From NCBI RefSeq assembly GCF_003602005.1, contig NZ_QZWD01000008.1, forward strand, positions 124,001-188,000: a stretch of DNA of 64,000 nt. Direction: 5' to 3'. Source of the stretch: Salinisphaera sp. Q1T1-3 (GTDB lineage: Bacteria > Pseudomonadota > Gammaproteobacteria > Nevskiales > Salinisphaeraceae). How positions within the stretch are numbered: the stretch's first letter is position 1; the number at the start of each line of letters is the position of its first letter. The position numbers and the translations under genes were made by a program. The notes beneath the pieces are model-generated. The model ran no database searches, was not told the DNA's origin, and was given only the letters and a program-made list of their open reading frames with translations. Shown piece after piece: positions 9,450 to 18,626 of the stretch.

Positions 9450-10610
9450 TCAGCGCACGCGCTCGATCACGGTGGCGATCCCCTGGCCCATGCCGATGCA
9501 CATGGTTGCCAACCCGAGTGTGGCGTCCTTGTCTTCCAGAATATGCGCCAAGGCCCCGGTAATGCGCGCGCCGGACGTCCCGAGCGGATGGCCGAGCGCG
9601 ATCGCCCCACCCCGCACGTTGACGATGTCCTGACGCTCGGCGATACCGAGTTCCGTCAGCACGGCCAGGCTCTGTGCCGCGAACGCTTCGTTGAGCTCGA
9701 TGTAGTCGATGTCCGAGAGCGCCACACCGGCGCGCTCAAGGGCCTTGTGCGTCGCCGGCACCGGACCGCGCCCCATGACCGAGGGGTCACAGCCGGCCAC
9801 CGCCATGCCGCGTATCCGGGCCATGGGCTCCAGCCCCAGCGCCTTTGCCTTGTCGGCCGACATCACGAGCACCGCCGCGGCACCGTCGGAAATGGCCGAG
9901 GCATTACCGGCTGTCACGCTGCCACCCTTCGGGTTGAAGGCCGGCCGCAACGAACCGAGTGCTTCCATGCTGGCATCGGCCCGTACGACTTCGTCGGCGG
10001 CACACATGCGCGCGAAACCGTGCTCATCGACACCGGCCACCGGCACGATCTCGGCGGCGAACTCACCTTCGGTGTTGGCCCGATACGCGCGCTGATGGCT
10101 TTGCAGGGCGAACGCGTCCTGGCTGTGTCGATCAATCCCGTGGATCGTGGCCAGCATCTCGGCGGTCAGCCCCATCATTGCTGCCGGCCTGGCGACCTGG
10201 CGTGACAACGCCGGGGCGATATCGATGTTGTAGTCCATCGGCACGTGGCCCATGTGTTCGACGCCGCCACAGATGTAGACGCCGTCGATGCCGGCAGCGA
10301 TCGCGCCGACAGCCGAGTGGATCGACTGCATGGAAGAACCGCAGAGCCGGTTGACGGTCTGGCCGGCCACCGCATGCGGCAGGCCGGCCAACAGGGCAGC
10401 ATTGCGACCGATGTTGAGCCCCTGCTCCTTGGTCTGCTGGACACATCCCCAGATCACGTCCTCGATCTCGTTGGGATCAAGCGGGTTGCGGGCGACCAGC
10501 GCTTTCATCAGAGCCGCGGACAGGGCCTCGGCACGCGTATCGCGAAACATGCCGCCCTTCGAGCGACCCATGGCGGTTCTCACGGCATCGACGATCACGA
10601 TGTCTTTCAT
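9450..10610 (-). CDS. fadA: 3-ketoacyl-CoA thiolase FadA (beta subunit of the fatty acid oxidation complex)
   Basis: 386 aa, full length. Thiolase catalytic motifs are intact: NRLCGSSMQ with the acylated Cys (about residue 91), [23 protein letters not shown] with the active His, and CIGMGQGIA with the second Cys. It cleaves 3-ketoacyl-CoA with CoA to acetyl-CoA in the last step of beta-oxidation. It follows fadB by 49 bp on the same strand, the usual fadBA operon. Confidence 0.97.
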   Translation of the reverse strand: MKDIVIVDAVRTAMGRSKGGMFRDTRAEALSAALMKALVARNPLDPNEIEDVIWGCVQQTKEQGLNIGRNAALLAGLPHAVAGQTVNRLCGSSMQSIHSAVGAIAAGIDGVYICGGVEHMGHVPMDYNIDIAPALSRQVARPAAMMGLTAEMLATIHGIDRHSQDAFALQSHQRAYRANTEGEFAAEIVPVAGVDEHGFARMCAADEVVRADASMEALGSLRPAFNPKGGSVTAGNASAISDGAAAVLVMSADKAKALGLEPMARIRGMAVAGCDPSVMGRGPVPATHKALERAGVALSDIDYIELNEAFAAQSLAVLTELGIAERQDIVNVRGGAIALGHPLGTSGARITGALAHILEDKDATLGLATMCIGMGQGIATVIERVR

Positions 10611-10659
10611 GACTTGTCTCCGAAAAGGAAGTGCAGATCACGCGGGCGCAGGGTTGCGC

Positions 10660-12810
10660 TCACGACATCTGGAAATAGGTCTCACCGCGGGCCGCCATCT
10701 CGCGCATCCGCTCGGTCGGCTCATAGAGCTTGCCCAATCGCGCATAGCGATCGGCCTTGTCGCAGACCGTCTGCAGCCCCTGGGCATCGGCATACTTGAA
10801 CGCGCCGCCACGGAACGGCGGGAAACCGAGGCCCATGATCAGGCCCATGTCGACCTCATTCGGCGTTTCGGCAATGCCCTCTTCGTAGGCCCGCGCAGCT
10901 TCGATGATCATCGGAATCATCATCCGATCGATGATCTCGTCGGCCTCGAAATCCTGCTTGTCGCGCTGAACCTGCTTGATCAGTTCGTAGGCCTTGGGAT
11001 CCTCCGACTTCTTCGGACGACCTTTCTTGTCCTTCTCATAAGCGTAGTAGCCGGCACCGGTCTTCTGACCCAGCCGATTGTTCTCGACCATCACATCCAG
11101 GGACGACTTCTCGTCCTGCTTCATCCGATCCGGATAGCCTGCGGCCAACACGTCCTCGACGTGCTGGGACGTGTCCATGCCGACCACGTCCGACAGATAG
11201 GCCGGGCCCATCGGCCAGCCGAACTTCTCCATGACCTTGTCGATATGCGCGAAGTCGGCCCCGTCGGCGATCAGCTGCTGGAACCCGAAGAAATACGGGA
11301 ACAGGATCCGATTCACGAGGAAGCCCGGGCAATCGTTGACCACGATCGGCGTCTTGCCGAGCTTGTGGGCAAAGGCCACGATCGTGGCCACGGCCTCGTC
11401 GGACGAGGCCTTGCCCCGGATGACTTCGACCAGCGGCATCCGATGCACCGGATTGAAGAAGTGCATGCCGAGGAAGTTCTCGGGACGGGACAGGCCCGTG
11501 GCGAGCTCGTCGATCGAGATGCTTGAGGTATTCGAGGCCAGAATCGTGGATTCGGAGACCGCGCCTTCGGTCTCGGCCAGAACGCTTTTCTTGATCTTCG
11601 GATTCTCGACCACGGCCTCGATCACGGCATCGACGTCACCGAAATCGGCGTACGACAGCGTCGGGCGAATCCGCGACATGCCGGTCGCCATGCCCTGCGT
11701 ATCGAGCTTGCCGCGCTCCACGCCCTTGGCGAAGTGCTTGGCGGCTTCTTCCAGCCCCTGATCGATCGCGTCCTCCTTGATGTCCTTCATCAGGGTCGGC
11801 ACGCCCTTGTAAGCCGACTGATAGGCAATACCACCCCCCATGATGCCGGCCCCCAGCACGGCCGCCTGATCGATCTCGTGTGCGATCTTGCCGGCCTGCT
11901 TGCCTTTCTTCTTGATCAACTGGTCGTTGAGGAAAAGCTGGATGAGGGCAGCGGCCTGCGGCGTCTTGGCAACCTTGATGAAGCCCTGTGTTTCCACCTT
12001 GAGCGCTTCGTCGCGCGACAGATGGGCCGCCTGCGCCATGCCATCGATGGCCGCGATGGGCGCCGGATAGTGGCCCTTGGTCGTACCGAGCACATAACCC
12101 TTCGCGGTCTCGAAGGTCATCGCTGCCTCGGTGCGGTTGAGCTTGAGCGGCCCCGTCTTGTCCGCGCGTCGGCCCGCCCAGTCGAACTCGCCGGCGATGG
12201 CGCGCGCCAGAAGATCACGGGCGGCCGCTTCGAGCCGGTCGTCGGCGACAACCGCATCGACCATGCCCACGGCAAGCGCCTTGCCGGCGTCACGGTTCTT
12301 GCCGTCGGCGATCCATTCGATGGCGTTGTCCGCACCGATCAGGCGCGGTGTACGCACGGTACCGCCGAACCCCGGATAAATACCGAGTTTCGTTTCCGGA
12401 AAGCCGATCTGGGCCTTCTCACCCATCACCCGATAATCCGTGGACAGACACATTTCCAGCCCGCCACCGAGCGCCATGCCGTTGATCGCAGTGACGCTGG
12501 GCATCGCCAGGTCCTCGATAGCATTGAATACCGCATGGCTGTCGGCCATGCCGCGCGCGAATTCGTCGTCGGGCAGCTTGAAGCGGGCGCCGAACTCCAT
12601 GATGTCCGCGCCGACGATGAACGCGGGCTTGGCCGACGTCACCAGCAGTCCCTGCACACCCTCGGACGCCACCAGAGCCGCAGCCGCCTCGCCCAGTTCG
12701 GCGACCGTGGCCTCATCGAACTTGTTGACCGAGGACTCGGCAGCATCGAAACACAGCACTGCGATGTCGCCATCGACAGTGACCGTGAGCTTTTTGCCTT
12801 CGTACAGCAT
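10660..12810 (-). CDS. fadB: Fatty acid oxidation complex alpha subunit FadB
   Basis: 716 aa, as E. coli FadB (729). The N-terminal half is an enoyl-CoA hydratase/isomerase (NGMALGGGLEMCLSTDYRVM, about 107-126), the middle is a 3-hydroxyacyl-CoA dehydrogenase with a Rossmann motif (AVLGAGIMGGGIAYQSA, about 316) and the catalytic HFFNPVHRMPLVEVI segment. Start at MLYEGKK (12810) has GGAG upstream; the frame stays open to 12876. With FadA it performs the hydratase, dehydrogenase and epimerase steps of beta-oxidation. Confidence 0.97.
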   Translation of the reverse strand: MLYEGKKLTVTVDGDIAVLCFDAAESSVNKFDEATVAELGEAAAALVASEGVQGLLVTSAKPAFIVGADIMEFGARFKLPDDEFARGMADSHAVFNAIEDLAMPSVTAINGMALGGGLEMCLSTDYRVMGEKAQIGFPETKLGIYPGFGGTVRTPRLIGADNAIEWIADGKNRDAGKALAVGMVDAVVADDRLEAAARDLLARAIAGEFDWAGRRADKTGPLKLNRTEAAMTFETAKGYVLGTTKGHYPAPIAAIDGMAQAAHLSRDEALKVETQGFIKVAKTPQAAALIQLFLNDQLIKKKGKQAGKIAHEIDQAAVLGAGIMGGGIAYQSAYKGVPTLMKDIKEDAIDQGLEEAAKHFAKGVERGKLDTQGMATGMSRIRPTLSYADFGDVDAVIEAVVENPKIKKSVLAETEGAVSESTILASNTSSISIDELATGLSRPENFLGMHFFNPVHRMPLVEVIRGKASSDEAVATIVAFAHKLGKTPIVVNDCPGFLVNRILFPYFFGFQQLIADGADFAHIDKVMEKFGWPMGPAYLSDVVGMDTSQHVEDVLAAGYPDRMKQDEKSSLDVMVENNRLGQKTGAGYYAYEKDKKGRPKKSEDPKAYELIKQVQRDKQDFEADEIIDRMMIPMIIEAARAYEEGIAETPNEVDMGLIMGLGFPPFRGGAFKYADAQGLQTVCDKADRYARLGKLYEPTERMREMAARGETYFQMS

Positions 12811-12883
12811 TGTTGACTCACTCCCAACGATTGAAGCGGCGTTCACGATCCGTGCACGCCGAATGGCCCGGAACAAAGCTGGT

Positions 12884-12901
12884 CAATACGGTAGCGTATT
12901 G
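12884..12901. promoter_or_regulatory. Inverted repeat upstream of fadB, likely operator
   Basis: CAATACG-GTAG-CGTATTG, a perfect 7-bp inverted repeat about 75 bp before the fadB start. On the minus strand it overlaps TTGACA (12905-12900), a good -35 hexamer, so binding would probably repress fadBA. Candidates from known biology are TetR-type fatty-acid regulators (PsrA or FadR_TetR); none is encoded here. Confidence 0.5.
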
Positions 12902-13050
12902 TCAATAGGCAGACAACGCGCTTCGCATGACGCTGAAGACAGCCTCGATCCCGCCACAGTCTTCATACGACACCCGACGGCTTGTTTTTGACAGGCCGGG
13001 GGCGGCATGATTATCTAGCGCCATTATCCGATGGTGGTGGAATCACTCGC

Positions 13051-14202
13051 ATGGCCCGCTCCAAGCATCACAATCCGATCACGCAGATTCGTGGCGATAT
13101 CGACAGCCTTCGGCGCAGCTACACGCAGGCGCTGGCCGGCGCGAACAAGGCCATCTACGACGGAATGGAACAGCTGGCCGAGCACGAGTTGAATGCGATC
13201 CGAACGCATTACAGCCAGGCCATGTCGACGCTCCAGTCGATCAAGAAAGGCGGCTCGCCGAGCGATATGGCACTGGCCCAGCTCCAGTTCCTTCAGGAAA
13301 CCATCGACCGCGTTCTTTCCAACGCGCGTCAGAGCCTGGCGATTCTCGACGGCACGCGCCGTGAGGTGACAAGCCAGTTCCGCGACGGCATGTCGGATGT
13401 GCCGGACACGGCAGAGGACGCCGGCAAGGCGGCCCAACAGGCCGCCGAGCGGGCCGCCGACAAGGCGCGCGCGCAGGCAAGCCGTTATGTCGACCAGACT
13501 GGTGCGGCGGCCGAATCAGCGGCACATCAGGCACGAGATCGGGCACAGGATGCGGTTGATTCCCCGGCCGAGGCAGTGCCCGGCGCCGCTGGCTCGGACA
13601 GTGAACGCGCGAGCCAGAGCACCGGCGAATCGGCCAGCACCGGCGCCGGTGGTTCCAGTACATCCCGTAAACGGACGAAATCGTCTTCGGCCAAGGCATC
13701 CGGCTCGAAATCTTCAACGACCCAATCCGGCTCGACCAAGCGCAGCACGAGCAAGGCAAGCAGCGCCAAGTCGTCGGCCCGATCCGGGGCGTCGAAATCG
13801 TCCCAGAGCAAGTCGGGTACGACGAAATCCAAGACAGCGAAGTCCAGTGCGTCCAAGTCGGGGGCCTCGAAGTCCACATCTGGCCAGTCGAGCGCGTCAA
13901 AGTCCGGTAGCACGAGCCAGTCGCGAACGACGAAGACGAGCGCGGGCAAGACCGCCGGCAGCAACGCTTCCGGCAAGACCCAGACCAAGCGCGGCAGTAC
14001 GTCCAAGACGAGCGGCAGCAAGAAATCGACGGCCAGCAAGAGCGGCACGAAACGCAAGACGGCTAGCAGCCGCAAGTCCTCGGCCAGCAAGTCCGCGTCG
14101 TCGACGAAGTCGTCGACTGGCGCTTCCTCGTCGGGTACGAGTGACAACAGTAATCAAAACAACAACAGCAGCGGCTCGAGCAACGGGACTGGCAACAGCT
14201 GA
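13051..14202 (+). CDS. Phasin-like protein with long Ser/Lys/Thr-rich tail
   Basis: 383 aa from MARSKHHNP. Residues about 1-120 are helical and phasin-like (TQALAGANKAIYDGMEQLAE, FLQETIDRVLSNARQSLAIL), about 125-190 are an Ala/Gln/Asp-rich helical linker, and about 200-370 are almost only S, K, T, G, A and R in KSS/SKS/TKS repeats, then a short Asn/Ser end. Phasins coat polyhydroxyalkanoate granules; Pseudomonas PhaF joins a phasin domain to a basic histone-H1-like tail that binds DNA. The tail here is basic and disordered but built on Ser rather than Ala-Pro. No PHA synthase is in the window. An ATG at 12982 is in frame, but 13051 fits the domain start. A terminator follows. Confidence 0.7.
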   Translation: MARSKHHNPITQIRGDIDSLRRSYTQALAGANKAIYDGMEQLAEHELNAIRTHYSQAMSTLQSIKKGGSPSDMALAQLQFLQETIDRVLSNARQSLAILDGTRREVTSQFRDGMSDVPDTAEDAGKAAQQAAERAADKARAQASRYVDQTGAAAESAAHQARDRAQDAVDSPAEAVPGAAGSDSERASQSTGESASTGAGGSSTSRKRTKSSSAKASGSKSSTTQSGSTKRSTSKASSAKSSARSGASKSSQSKSGTTKSKTAKSSASKSGASKSTSGQSSASKSGSTSQSRTTKTSAGKTAGSNASGKTQTKRGSTSKTSGSKKSTASKSGTKRKTASSRKSSASKSASSTKSSTGASSSGTSDNSNQNNNSSGSSNGTGNS

Positions 14203-14225
14203 CCGGACCGACAAGGCTGCATGTG

Positions 14226-14251
14226 GGCCGCTCTCGACGAGCGGCCTTTTT
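14226..14251 (+). terminator. Rho-independent terminator after the phasin-like gene
   Basis: GGCCGCTC-TCGAC-GAGCGGCC followed by TTTTTAT. Confidence 0.92.
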
Positions 14252-14294
14252 ATTGGATACGCTATCCCGTGCGGGCGGCGGCAAGCGACACGCG

Positions 14295-15227
14295 ATGCTC
14301 GATCTCGAATACAGCTCTCATCTGCTCCGCCTGCTCGCCGAGCCAACCCGGCTTCGCCTGTTGTTGCTGCTCGGCCACGAGTCGTTGACGGTCGCCGAGC
14401 TGACATCGGTGACGCAGCTCACACAGAGTCGTATCTCCACGCACCTGGCCCGCCTGCGTGAAGCCGGCCTCGTGCTCGATGAAGGCGTGGCCGGCAGCAA
14501 TCGCTATCGCGTCGATGCCAAACGCTGGCCGCACGATCTGCTGCCGCTATGGAATCTGTTGTCCGAACGCGTCGACGATGCCCAGATCGCCCAGGACCGC
14601 GAGCGGGCCGCCGAGATCGTGCGTCGACGCAGCCTGCGGGGCAGCTGGGCCGAATCCGTGGCCGGGCGCATGGAGCGTCAATACTCCCCGGGCCGCACCT
14701 GGGAAGCCGTCAGCCGCAGCATCATCGAATGCGTGGAGTTCGGCAACGTGCTCGATATCGGCTCGGGCGACGGCCTCCTGGCCGAGCTGCTCTGTGCGCG
14801 ATGCCAGCGATTCACGTGTCTCGATCTCAGCCCCGCGGTCATCGAGGCGGCACGGCAGCGTCTGGCTCCCTATCCCAACGTGGATTTCAAAGTGGGCGAC
14901 ATGCATGCGCTTCCCTTCGCCGAAGCCGCCTTCGATCAGGTATTCATGCTGCACGGCTTGAGTTACAGTGCCGATCCGGCACAGGCTCTGGCCGAGGCCG
15001 GGCGCGTGCTCCGGCCGGGAGGACGCGTTGTGGTCGCCACGATCGCCCGTCACGAGCATGCCGCGACCGTGGCCGCCTATGACCATGTCAACCTCGGCTT
15101 CACCCCGGACGAAATCGCCGATTGGCTGGCAGGCGCCGGGCTCGTGATTCGCGACTGCGACGAGCGTGCCCGAGAACGACACCCGCCCTATTTCCGCCTG
15201 ATCACTGCCAGCGCCGACAAGCGATGA
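14295..15227 (+). CDS. ArsR-family regulator fused to a SAM-dependent methyltransferase
   Basis: 310 aa. Residues about 5-85 are a winged helix of the ArsR/SmtB type (LLAEPTRLRLLLLLGHESLT, LTQSRISTHLARLREAGLV); no ArsR metal-binding CxC motif is seen. Residues about 135-310 are a class I methyltransferase with motif I VLDIGSGDGLLAELL and acidic CLDLS. Such fusions are common in proteobacteria; some are linked to methionine/SAM metabolism, but no such gene lies here. It overlaps the next gene by ATGA, so the two are translated together. Confidence 0.85.
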   Translation: MLDLEYSSHLLRLLAEPTRLRLLLLLGHESLTVAELTSVTQLTQSRISTHLARLREAGLVLDEGVAGSNRYRVDAKRWPHDLLPLWNLLSERVDDAQIAQDRERAAEIVRRRSLRGSWAESVAGRMERQYSPGRTWEAVSRSIIECVEFGNVLDIGSGDGLLAELLCARCQRFTCLDLSPAVIEAARQRLAPYPNVDFKVGDMHALPFAEAAFDQVFMLHGLSYSADPAQALAEAGRVLRPGGRVVVATIARHEHAATVAAYDHVNLGFTPDEIADWLAGAGLVIRDCDERARERHPPYFRLITASADKR

Positions 15228-15961
15228 GCCATACGCTGAAACGCCGCACCAAGCTTCGCATCATCGCCGGGTCGGTCTGGGCGGTCCTGTTCGGCGCGCT
15301 CGTGTGCTGGGTGCTTGCCCAGGGCCTGTCGGTGCGCGAGATCATGGCGCTGATCTATCACTACGTGGTCGACAACCCCATCGCGCCGCTGGTCTATATC
15401 ATCATCTATGCCCTGCGCCCGCTGACGTTCTTTCCCGCGATGTGGCTGACCATCGCCGGCGGCAGCCTGTTCGGTTTCGTCCCGGGACTGATCTTCGGCC
15501 TGCTCGGCGAGAACGCATCGGCCCAGACCGCCTATCTGCTCGCCCGTTTCTTCCGCACCGACATGGACGGCGACGGCGAGTCCGATCGCAATCCCAAGAT
15601 CGCCGCGTTTCGACGCCTGCTCACCGAACAGGCCTTTCCGACCGTGCTCGTGCTGCGCGCCTCGTTTCTGCCCTTCGACCTCGTCAACTATGCCTGTGGG
15701 CTGCTCCGCGTGCCCTGGCCGTCCTACACCGCGGGCAGCGTGATCGGCATGCTACCGCCGATGATCACGTTCGTCTCCTTCGGCGCGACGGTCAACCTGC
15801 CGAAACTGCTCAAGCAGCAGAGTTTCTCGCCCGAACAGCTCATCGACGGCAAACAGCTCGCCATTTCCGGCGGGTTGCTGGTCGCCAGCGCGATCATCGC
15901 CTACTTCGCGCACCGGCGTCGCAAGCGGCTGGCCGCCGGCAGCGCTCCGGATACAAATTGA
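15224..15961 (+). CDS. TVP38/TMEM64 (VTT/SNARE-associated Golgi) family membrane protein
   Basis: 245 aa. Six or so hydrophobic segments with the VTT-domain core RPLTFFPAMWLTIAGGSLFG, GENASAQTAYLLARF and ASFLPFDLVNYACGLLRVPW. The family (DedA-like) is tied to membrane homeostasis and lipid-carrier scrambling. Its ATG lies inside the stop of the ArsR-methyltransferase gene (ATGA), which points to a shared job, perhaps stress- or membrane-linked regulation. Confidence 0.85.
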   Translation: MSHTLKRRTKLRIIAGSVWAVLFGALVCWVLAQGLSVREIMALIYHYVVDNPIAPLVYIIIYALRPLTFFPAMWLTIAGGSLFGFVPGLIFGLLGENASAQTAYLLARFFRTDMDGDGESDRNPKIAAFRRLLTEQAFPTVLVLRASFLPFDLVNYACGLLRVPWPSYTAGSVIGMLPPMITFVSFGATVNLPKLLKQQSFSPEQLIDGKQLAISGGLLVASAIIAYFAHRRRKRLAAGSAPDTN

Positions 15962-16015
15962 CCCCGTGATCGCGCTTTTGTAACGTCGGGAGTCGTTGCT
16001 TAGCCGAGGGTTGTC

Positions 16016-16507
16016 GTGCGTCATCTTGTCGCGCTGATGTCGGGACTCGTCCTGTTGTGGCTCATTCTGTCCGGGCATTACACCCCACTCGTGCTGGCTC
16101 TCGGCGGTCTGTCCTGCGTGCTCGTGGCCTGGCTCTGCGCGCGCCTGGGGCTCGTCAGCCGCGAAGCCGTGCCGATCGCGCTGCTACCACGACTACCGTT
16201 GTACACCGTCTGGCTGCTGTTCCAGATCGCGCGCGCCAACATGAGCGTGACGTGGCGCCTGCTCGCGCCGCGCCGCTTCATCAAGCCGGGGCTCGTCGAG
16301 GTCGGACTCGGCCAGCGTAGCGATCTGGGTCGTGCCATCTTCGCCAATTCGGTTACGCTGACCCCGGGGACCGTGACTATCGGACTCGAGAACGGCCGCG
16401 CGATGATCCATTCGCTGACGCCGCTGGCCGACGACGATGTCACCGAGGGCGTGATGAACCGACGCGTCCGCTGGCTGGAAAGCAGGCACGCGAGGGCTGA
16501 ACCATGA
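16016..16507 (+). CDS. mnhE: Na+/H+ antiporter subunit E (MnhE/MrpE)
   Basis: 163 aa from a GTG at 16016 with GAGGG upstream. Two N-terminal membrane helices, then the MrpE soluble part with FANSVTLTPGTVTI and RRVRWLES. First gene of an operon in which almost every gene overlaps the next by 4-8 bp. MrpE is needed for assembly of the secondary cation/proton antiporter. Confidence 0.92.
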   Translation: MRHLVALMSGLVLLWLILSGHYTPLVLALGGLSCVLVAWLCARLGLVSREAVPIALLPRLPLYTVWLLFQIARANMSVTWRLLAPRRFIKPGLVEVGLGQRSDLGRAIFANSVTLTPGTVTIGLENGRAMIHSLTPLADDDVTEGVMNRRVRWLESRHARAEP

Positions 16508-16794
16508 TGTTGATCGCCGGCATTCTCGGCGTGGCCGTGACCATGCTGCTCATCCTCGTGCGCGTGTTGGCCGGACCGACCACCTACGACCGCATCCTGG
16601 GCATCAACCTGTTCGGGACCAAGACCGTGCTGCTGATCGCGCTGGTGGCCTTCATCACGGATCGCACGGATTATCTGGATCTTGCCCTGACCTACGCCTT
16701 GATCAATTTCATCGGTACGATCGCTGTACTCAAGTTCATGCAGTACGGCGACCTCGGCTGGGCGGGCGACGTCGAGGACGACACCGATGTCTAG
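16504..16794 (+). CDS. mnhF: Antiporter subunit F (MnhF/MrpF)
   Basis: 96 aa, three membrane helices with the family core GPTTYDRILGINLFGTKTV and TDYLDLALTYALINFIGT. Overlaps mnhE by 4 bp and mnhG by 8 bp. Homolog of MbhB. Confidence 0.92.
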   Translation: MMLIAGILGVAVTMLLILVRVLAGPTTYDRILGINLFGTKTVLLIALVAFITDRTDYLDLALTYALINFIGTIAVLKFMQYGDLGWAGDVEDDTDV

Positions 16795-17146
16795 CCTCGA
16801 TCTGCTCGATATCGTGGCCTGGCACGAGCTCGGACATCTGGCGAGCTGGTTTCTGATCGCAGCCGGCGCCGTGCTGAGCGTGGTCAGTGGCATCGGCATG
16901 CTGCGCCTGCCGGATCTCTATACCCGCATCCACGCCGCGTCGGTGGCCGATACCGGCGGCATGATCCTCATCCTGGCGGGCCTGATGATTCAGGCCGGGC
17001 TCGGCCTTGTGACCGCCAAGCTCGTGCTGATCGTTATCTTCCTGCTGATCACCAGCCCCACGGCCACGCATGCGCTTGCCCGGGCCGCGCGCCAGGACGG
17101 TGTCACCCCCGAATCGAACGCCCAGCGCACGAAGACGACGCGATGA
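16787..17146 (+). CDS. mnhG: Antiporter subunit G (MnhG/MrpG)
   Basis: 119 aa, three helices with the family core GIGMLRLPDLYTRIHAAS and FLLITSPTATHALARAA. Overlaps the DUF4040 gene by 4 bp. Homolog of MbhC. Confidence 0.92.
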   Translation: MSSLDLLDIVAWHELGHLASWFLIAAGAVLSVVSGIGMLRLPDLYTRIHAASVADTGGMILILAGLMIQAGLGLVTAKLVLIVIFLLITSPTATHALARAARQDGVTPESNAQRTKTTR

Positions 17147-17700
17147 CCGTATCCCTGTTGCTCAATTTCGGCCTGCTGGTCTTTCTTGTCGCCGTTGCTC
17201 TGGCACTGGCGCACTGGCGTCATCTGTTTCCCGTCGCGATGCTGACCGGCCTCTACAGCCTGCTGTCGGCGAGCCTGTTCACGGTATTGAACGCGCCGGA
17301 CGTCGCGTTGACCGAAGCCGCGGTCGGCGCCGGCATCACGACCGTTCTGTTTCTGGCGACCTTCGGCCTGACGCGGGCCCGGGAGAAACCGGTCAAGAGC
17401 TCGCGTCGTCTCATCGGGCTCGCGCTGACGGCGGTTACTGGTGCCATTCTGGTCTATGCCAGTCTGGACATGCCGCGCTTCGGGGCGCCGGACACCCCGG
17501 TTCAGACCCATCCGCTGCGCGATAAGTATCTGGTCGCTTCACAGGACGAGATCCATATTCCGAACACGGTGACGGCCGTGCTCGGCAGCTATCGCGGCTA
17601 CGATACGCTGGGTGAAGTCGCGGTCGTGTTCACCGCCGGCATGGGCGTGCTGATGCTGCTCGGACGTGGCCGACGCGGCCGCAAGCAGAATCCGGAGTAG
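17143..17700 (+). CDS. DUF4040 / MbhD-MbhE-like antiporter subunit (C-terminal MnhA homolog)
   Basis: 185 aa. The first half is DUF4040 (LFTVLNAPDVALTEAAVGAG), the second is MbhE-like (IPNTVTAVLGSYRGYDTLGE). In Bacillus Mrp these parts form the C-terminus of the large MrpA; in archaeal Mbh they are separate MbhD and MbhE. Here they are one small gene placed between G and B, as in the Mbh order. This gene replaces the C-terminal part of the full-length MnhA, which is absent. Confidence 0.85.
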   Translation: MTVSLLLNFGLLVFLVAVALALAHWRHLFPVAMLTGLYSLLSASLFTVLNAPDVALTEAAVGAGITTVLFLATFGLTRAREKPVKSSRRLIGLALTAVTGAILVYASLDMPRFGAPDTPVQTHPLRDKYLVASQDEIHIPNTVTAVLGSYRGYDTLGEVAVVFTAGMGVLMLLGRGRRGRKQNPE

Positions 17701-17703
17701 TCG

Positions 17704-18144
17704 ATGCGAGAACATACCGTGCTGCGTATCGTCACGCAGCTTGTCGTCGCGCCGATTCTGATCTTCGCCTTGTATGTGCAGTTTCACGGGGAATACAGCC
17801 CGGGCGGCGGTTTCCAGGCCGGCGTGATCTTCGCCAGCGCCATCGTGCTCTACGGCCTGATCTTCGGCGTCGAAGCCGCGCGCCGGGCCATCCCGCCGAC
17901 CGCGCTGCGCATCGGTGCTGCCCTGGGCCTGCTCGTGTTCGGCGGCACGGGGGTGGCCACGATGCTGCTGGGCGGCAATTTTCTCGAGTACGACGTGCTG
18001 CTACCCAAGCCCGAGAAGGGCCAGCACTATGGTCTGATCATCATCGAGCTGGGCGTGGGCATCACGGTCGCCTCCGTGATGATCGCGATCTTCTACGTGT
18101 TCGCCGGGCGCGGCCGTCATCGTGATGAGGACGAGCCGGCATGA
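17704..18144 (+). CDS. mnhB: Antiporter subunit B (MnhB/MrpB)
   Basis: 146 aa, four helices with the family signature FHGEYSPGGGFQAGVIFA and GLIIIELGVGITV. Overlaps mnhC by 4 bp. Confidence 0.93.
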   Translation: MREHTVLRIVTQLVVAPILIFALYVQFHGEYSPGGGFQAGVIFASAIVLYGLIFGVEAARRAIPPTALRIGAALGLLVFGGTGVATMLLGGNFLEYDVLLPKPEKGQHYGLIIIELGVGITVASVMIAIFYVFAGRGRHRDEDEPA

Positions 18145-18626
18145 TGGATTTCTTCAACGACACGGTCGCCGGGCTGTTCAACTACTGGATCGTGTTCGGG
18201 CTGATGATGATCGGCTTCTACACCGTGATCGCGCACGACAACCTGGTGAAGAAACTCATTGGGCTCAATGTCTTTCAGACCTCGGTGTTCATCCTCTATA
18301 TCAGCATGGGCGATATCCGCGGTGCCACGGCGCCGATTCTGATTGACGGTCAGGCGATCTATGCCCATCCACTGCCGCAGGTCCTGATCCTGACCGCCAT
18401 CGTGGTCGGTGTGTCCACCACCGCGCTCGGTCTGGCGCTGATCGTTCGTATTCACGAGGCCTACGGCGCGATCGAGGAAGACGACGTGCTGGCAGCCGAC
18501 TTCGCGACGCAGGATGCCGAGGACGCGACCGAGCAGGCCCGCAGCGCCCAGGCGCGTGCCACTGAACCCCATGCCCCGGCCGATGCCGACGACGGCGCCG
18601 AACGCGAGGAGTCCCGGCCGTCATGA
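18141..18626 (+). CDS. mnhC: Antiporter subunit C (MnhC/MrpC, NuoK-like)
   Basis: 161 aa. NuoK-like core: IGLNVFQTSVFILYISMG and HPLPQVLILTAIVVGVSTTA. The C-terminal 40 residues are an acidic, Ala-rich tail (DATEQARSAQARATEPHAPA) not found in short MrpC proteins. Overlaps the next gene by 4 bp. Confidence 0.92.
   Translation: MMDFFNDTVAGLFNYWIVFGLMMIGFYTVIAHDNLVKKLIGLNVFQTSVFILYISMGDIRGATAPILIDGQAIYAHPLPQVLILTAIVVGVSTTALGLALIVRIHEAYGAIEEDDVLAADFATQDAEDATEQARSAQARATEPHAPADADDGAEREESRPS

Noticed and set aside
13640-14130. Short tandem repeats that might suggest a CRISPR array
   Set aside because: Repeats are in-frame codons of the Ser/Lys tail with no regular spacer.
13527-14147. 206-codon acidic Leu/Asp/Val frame opposite the phasin tail
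   Set aside because: It is only the complement of the Ser/Lys repeat.
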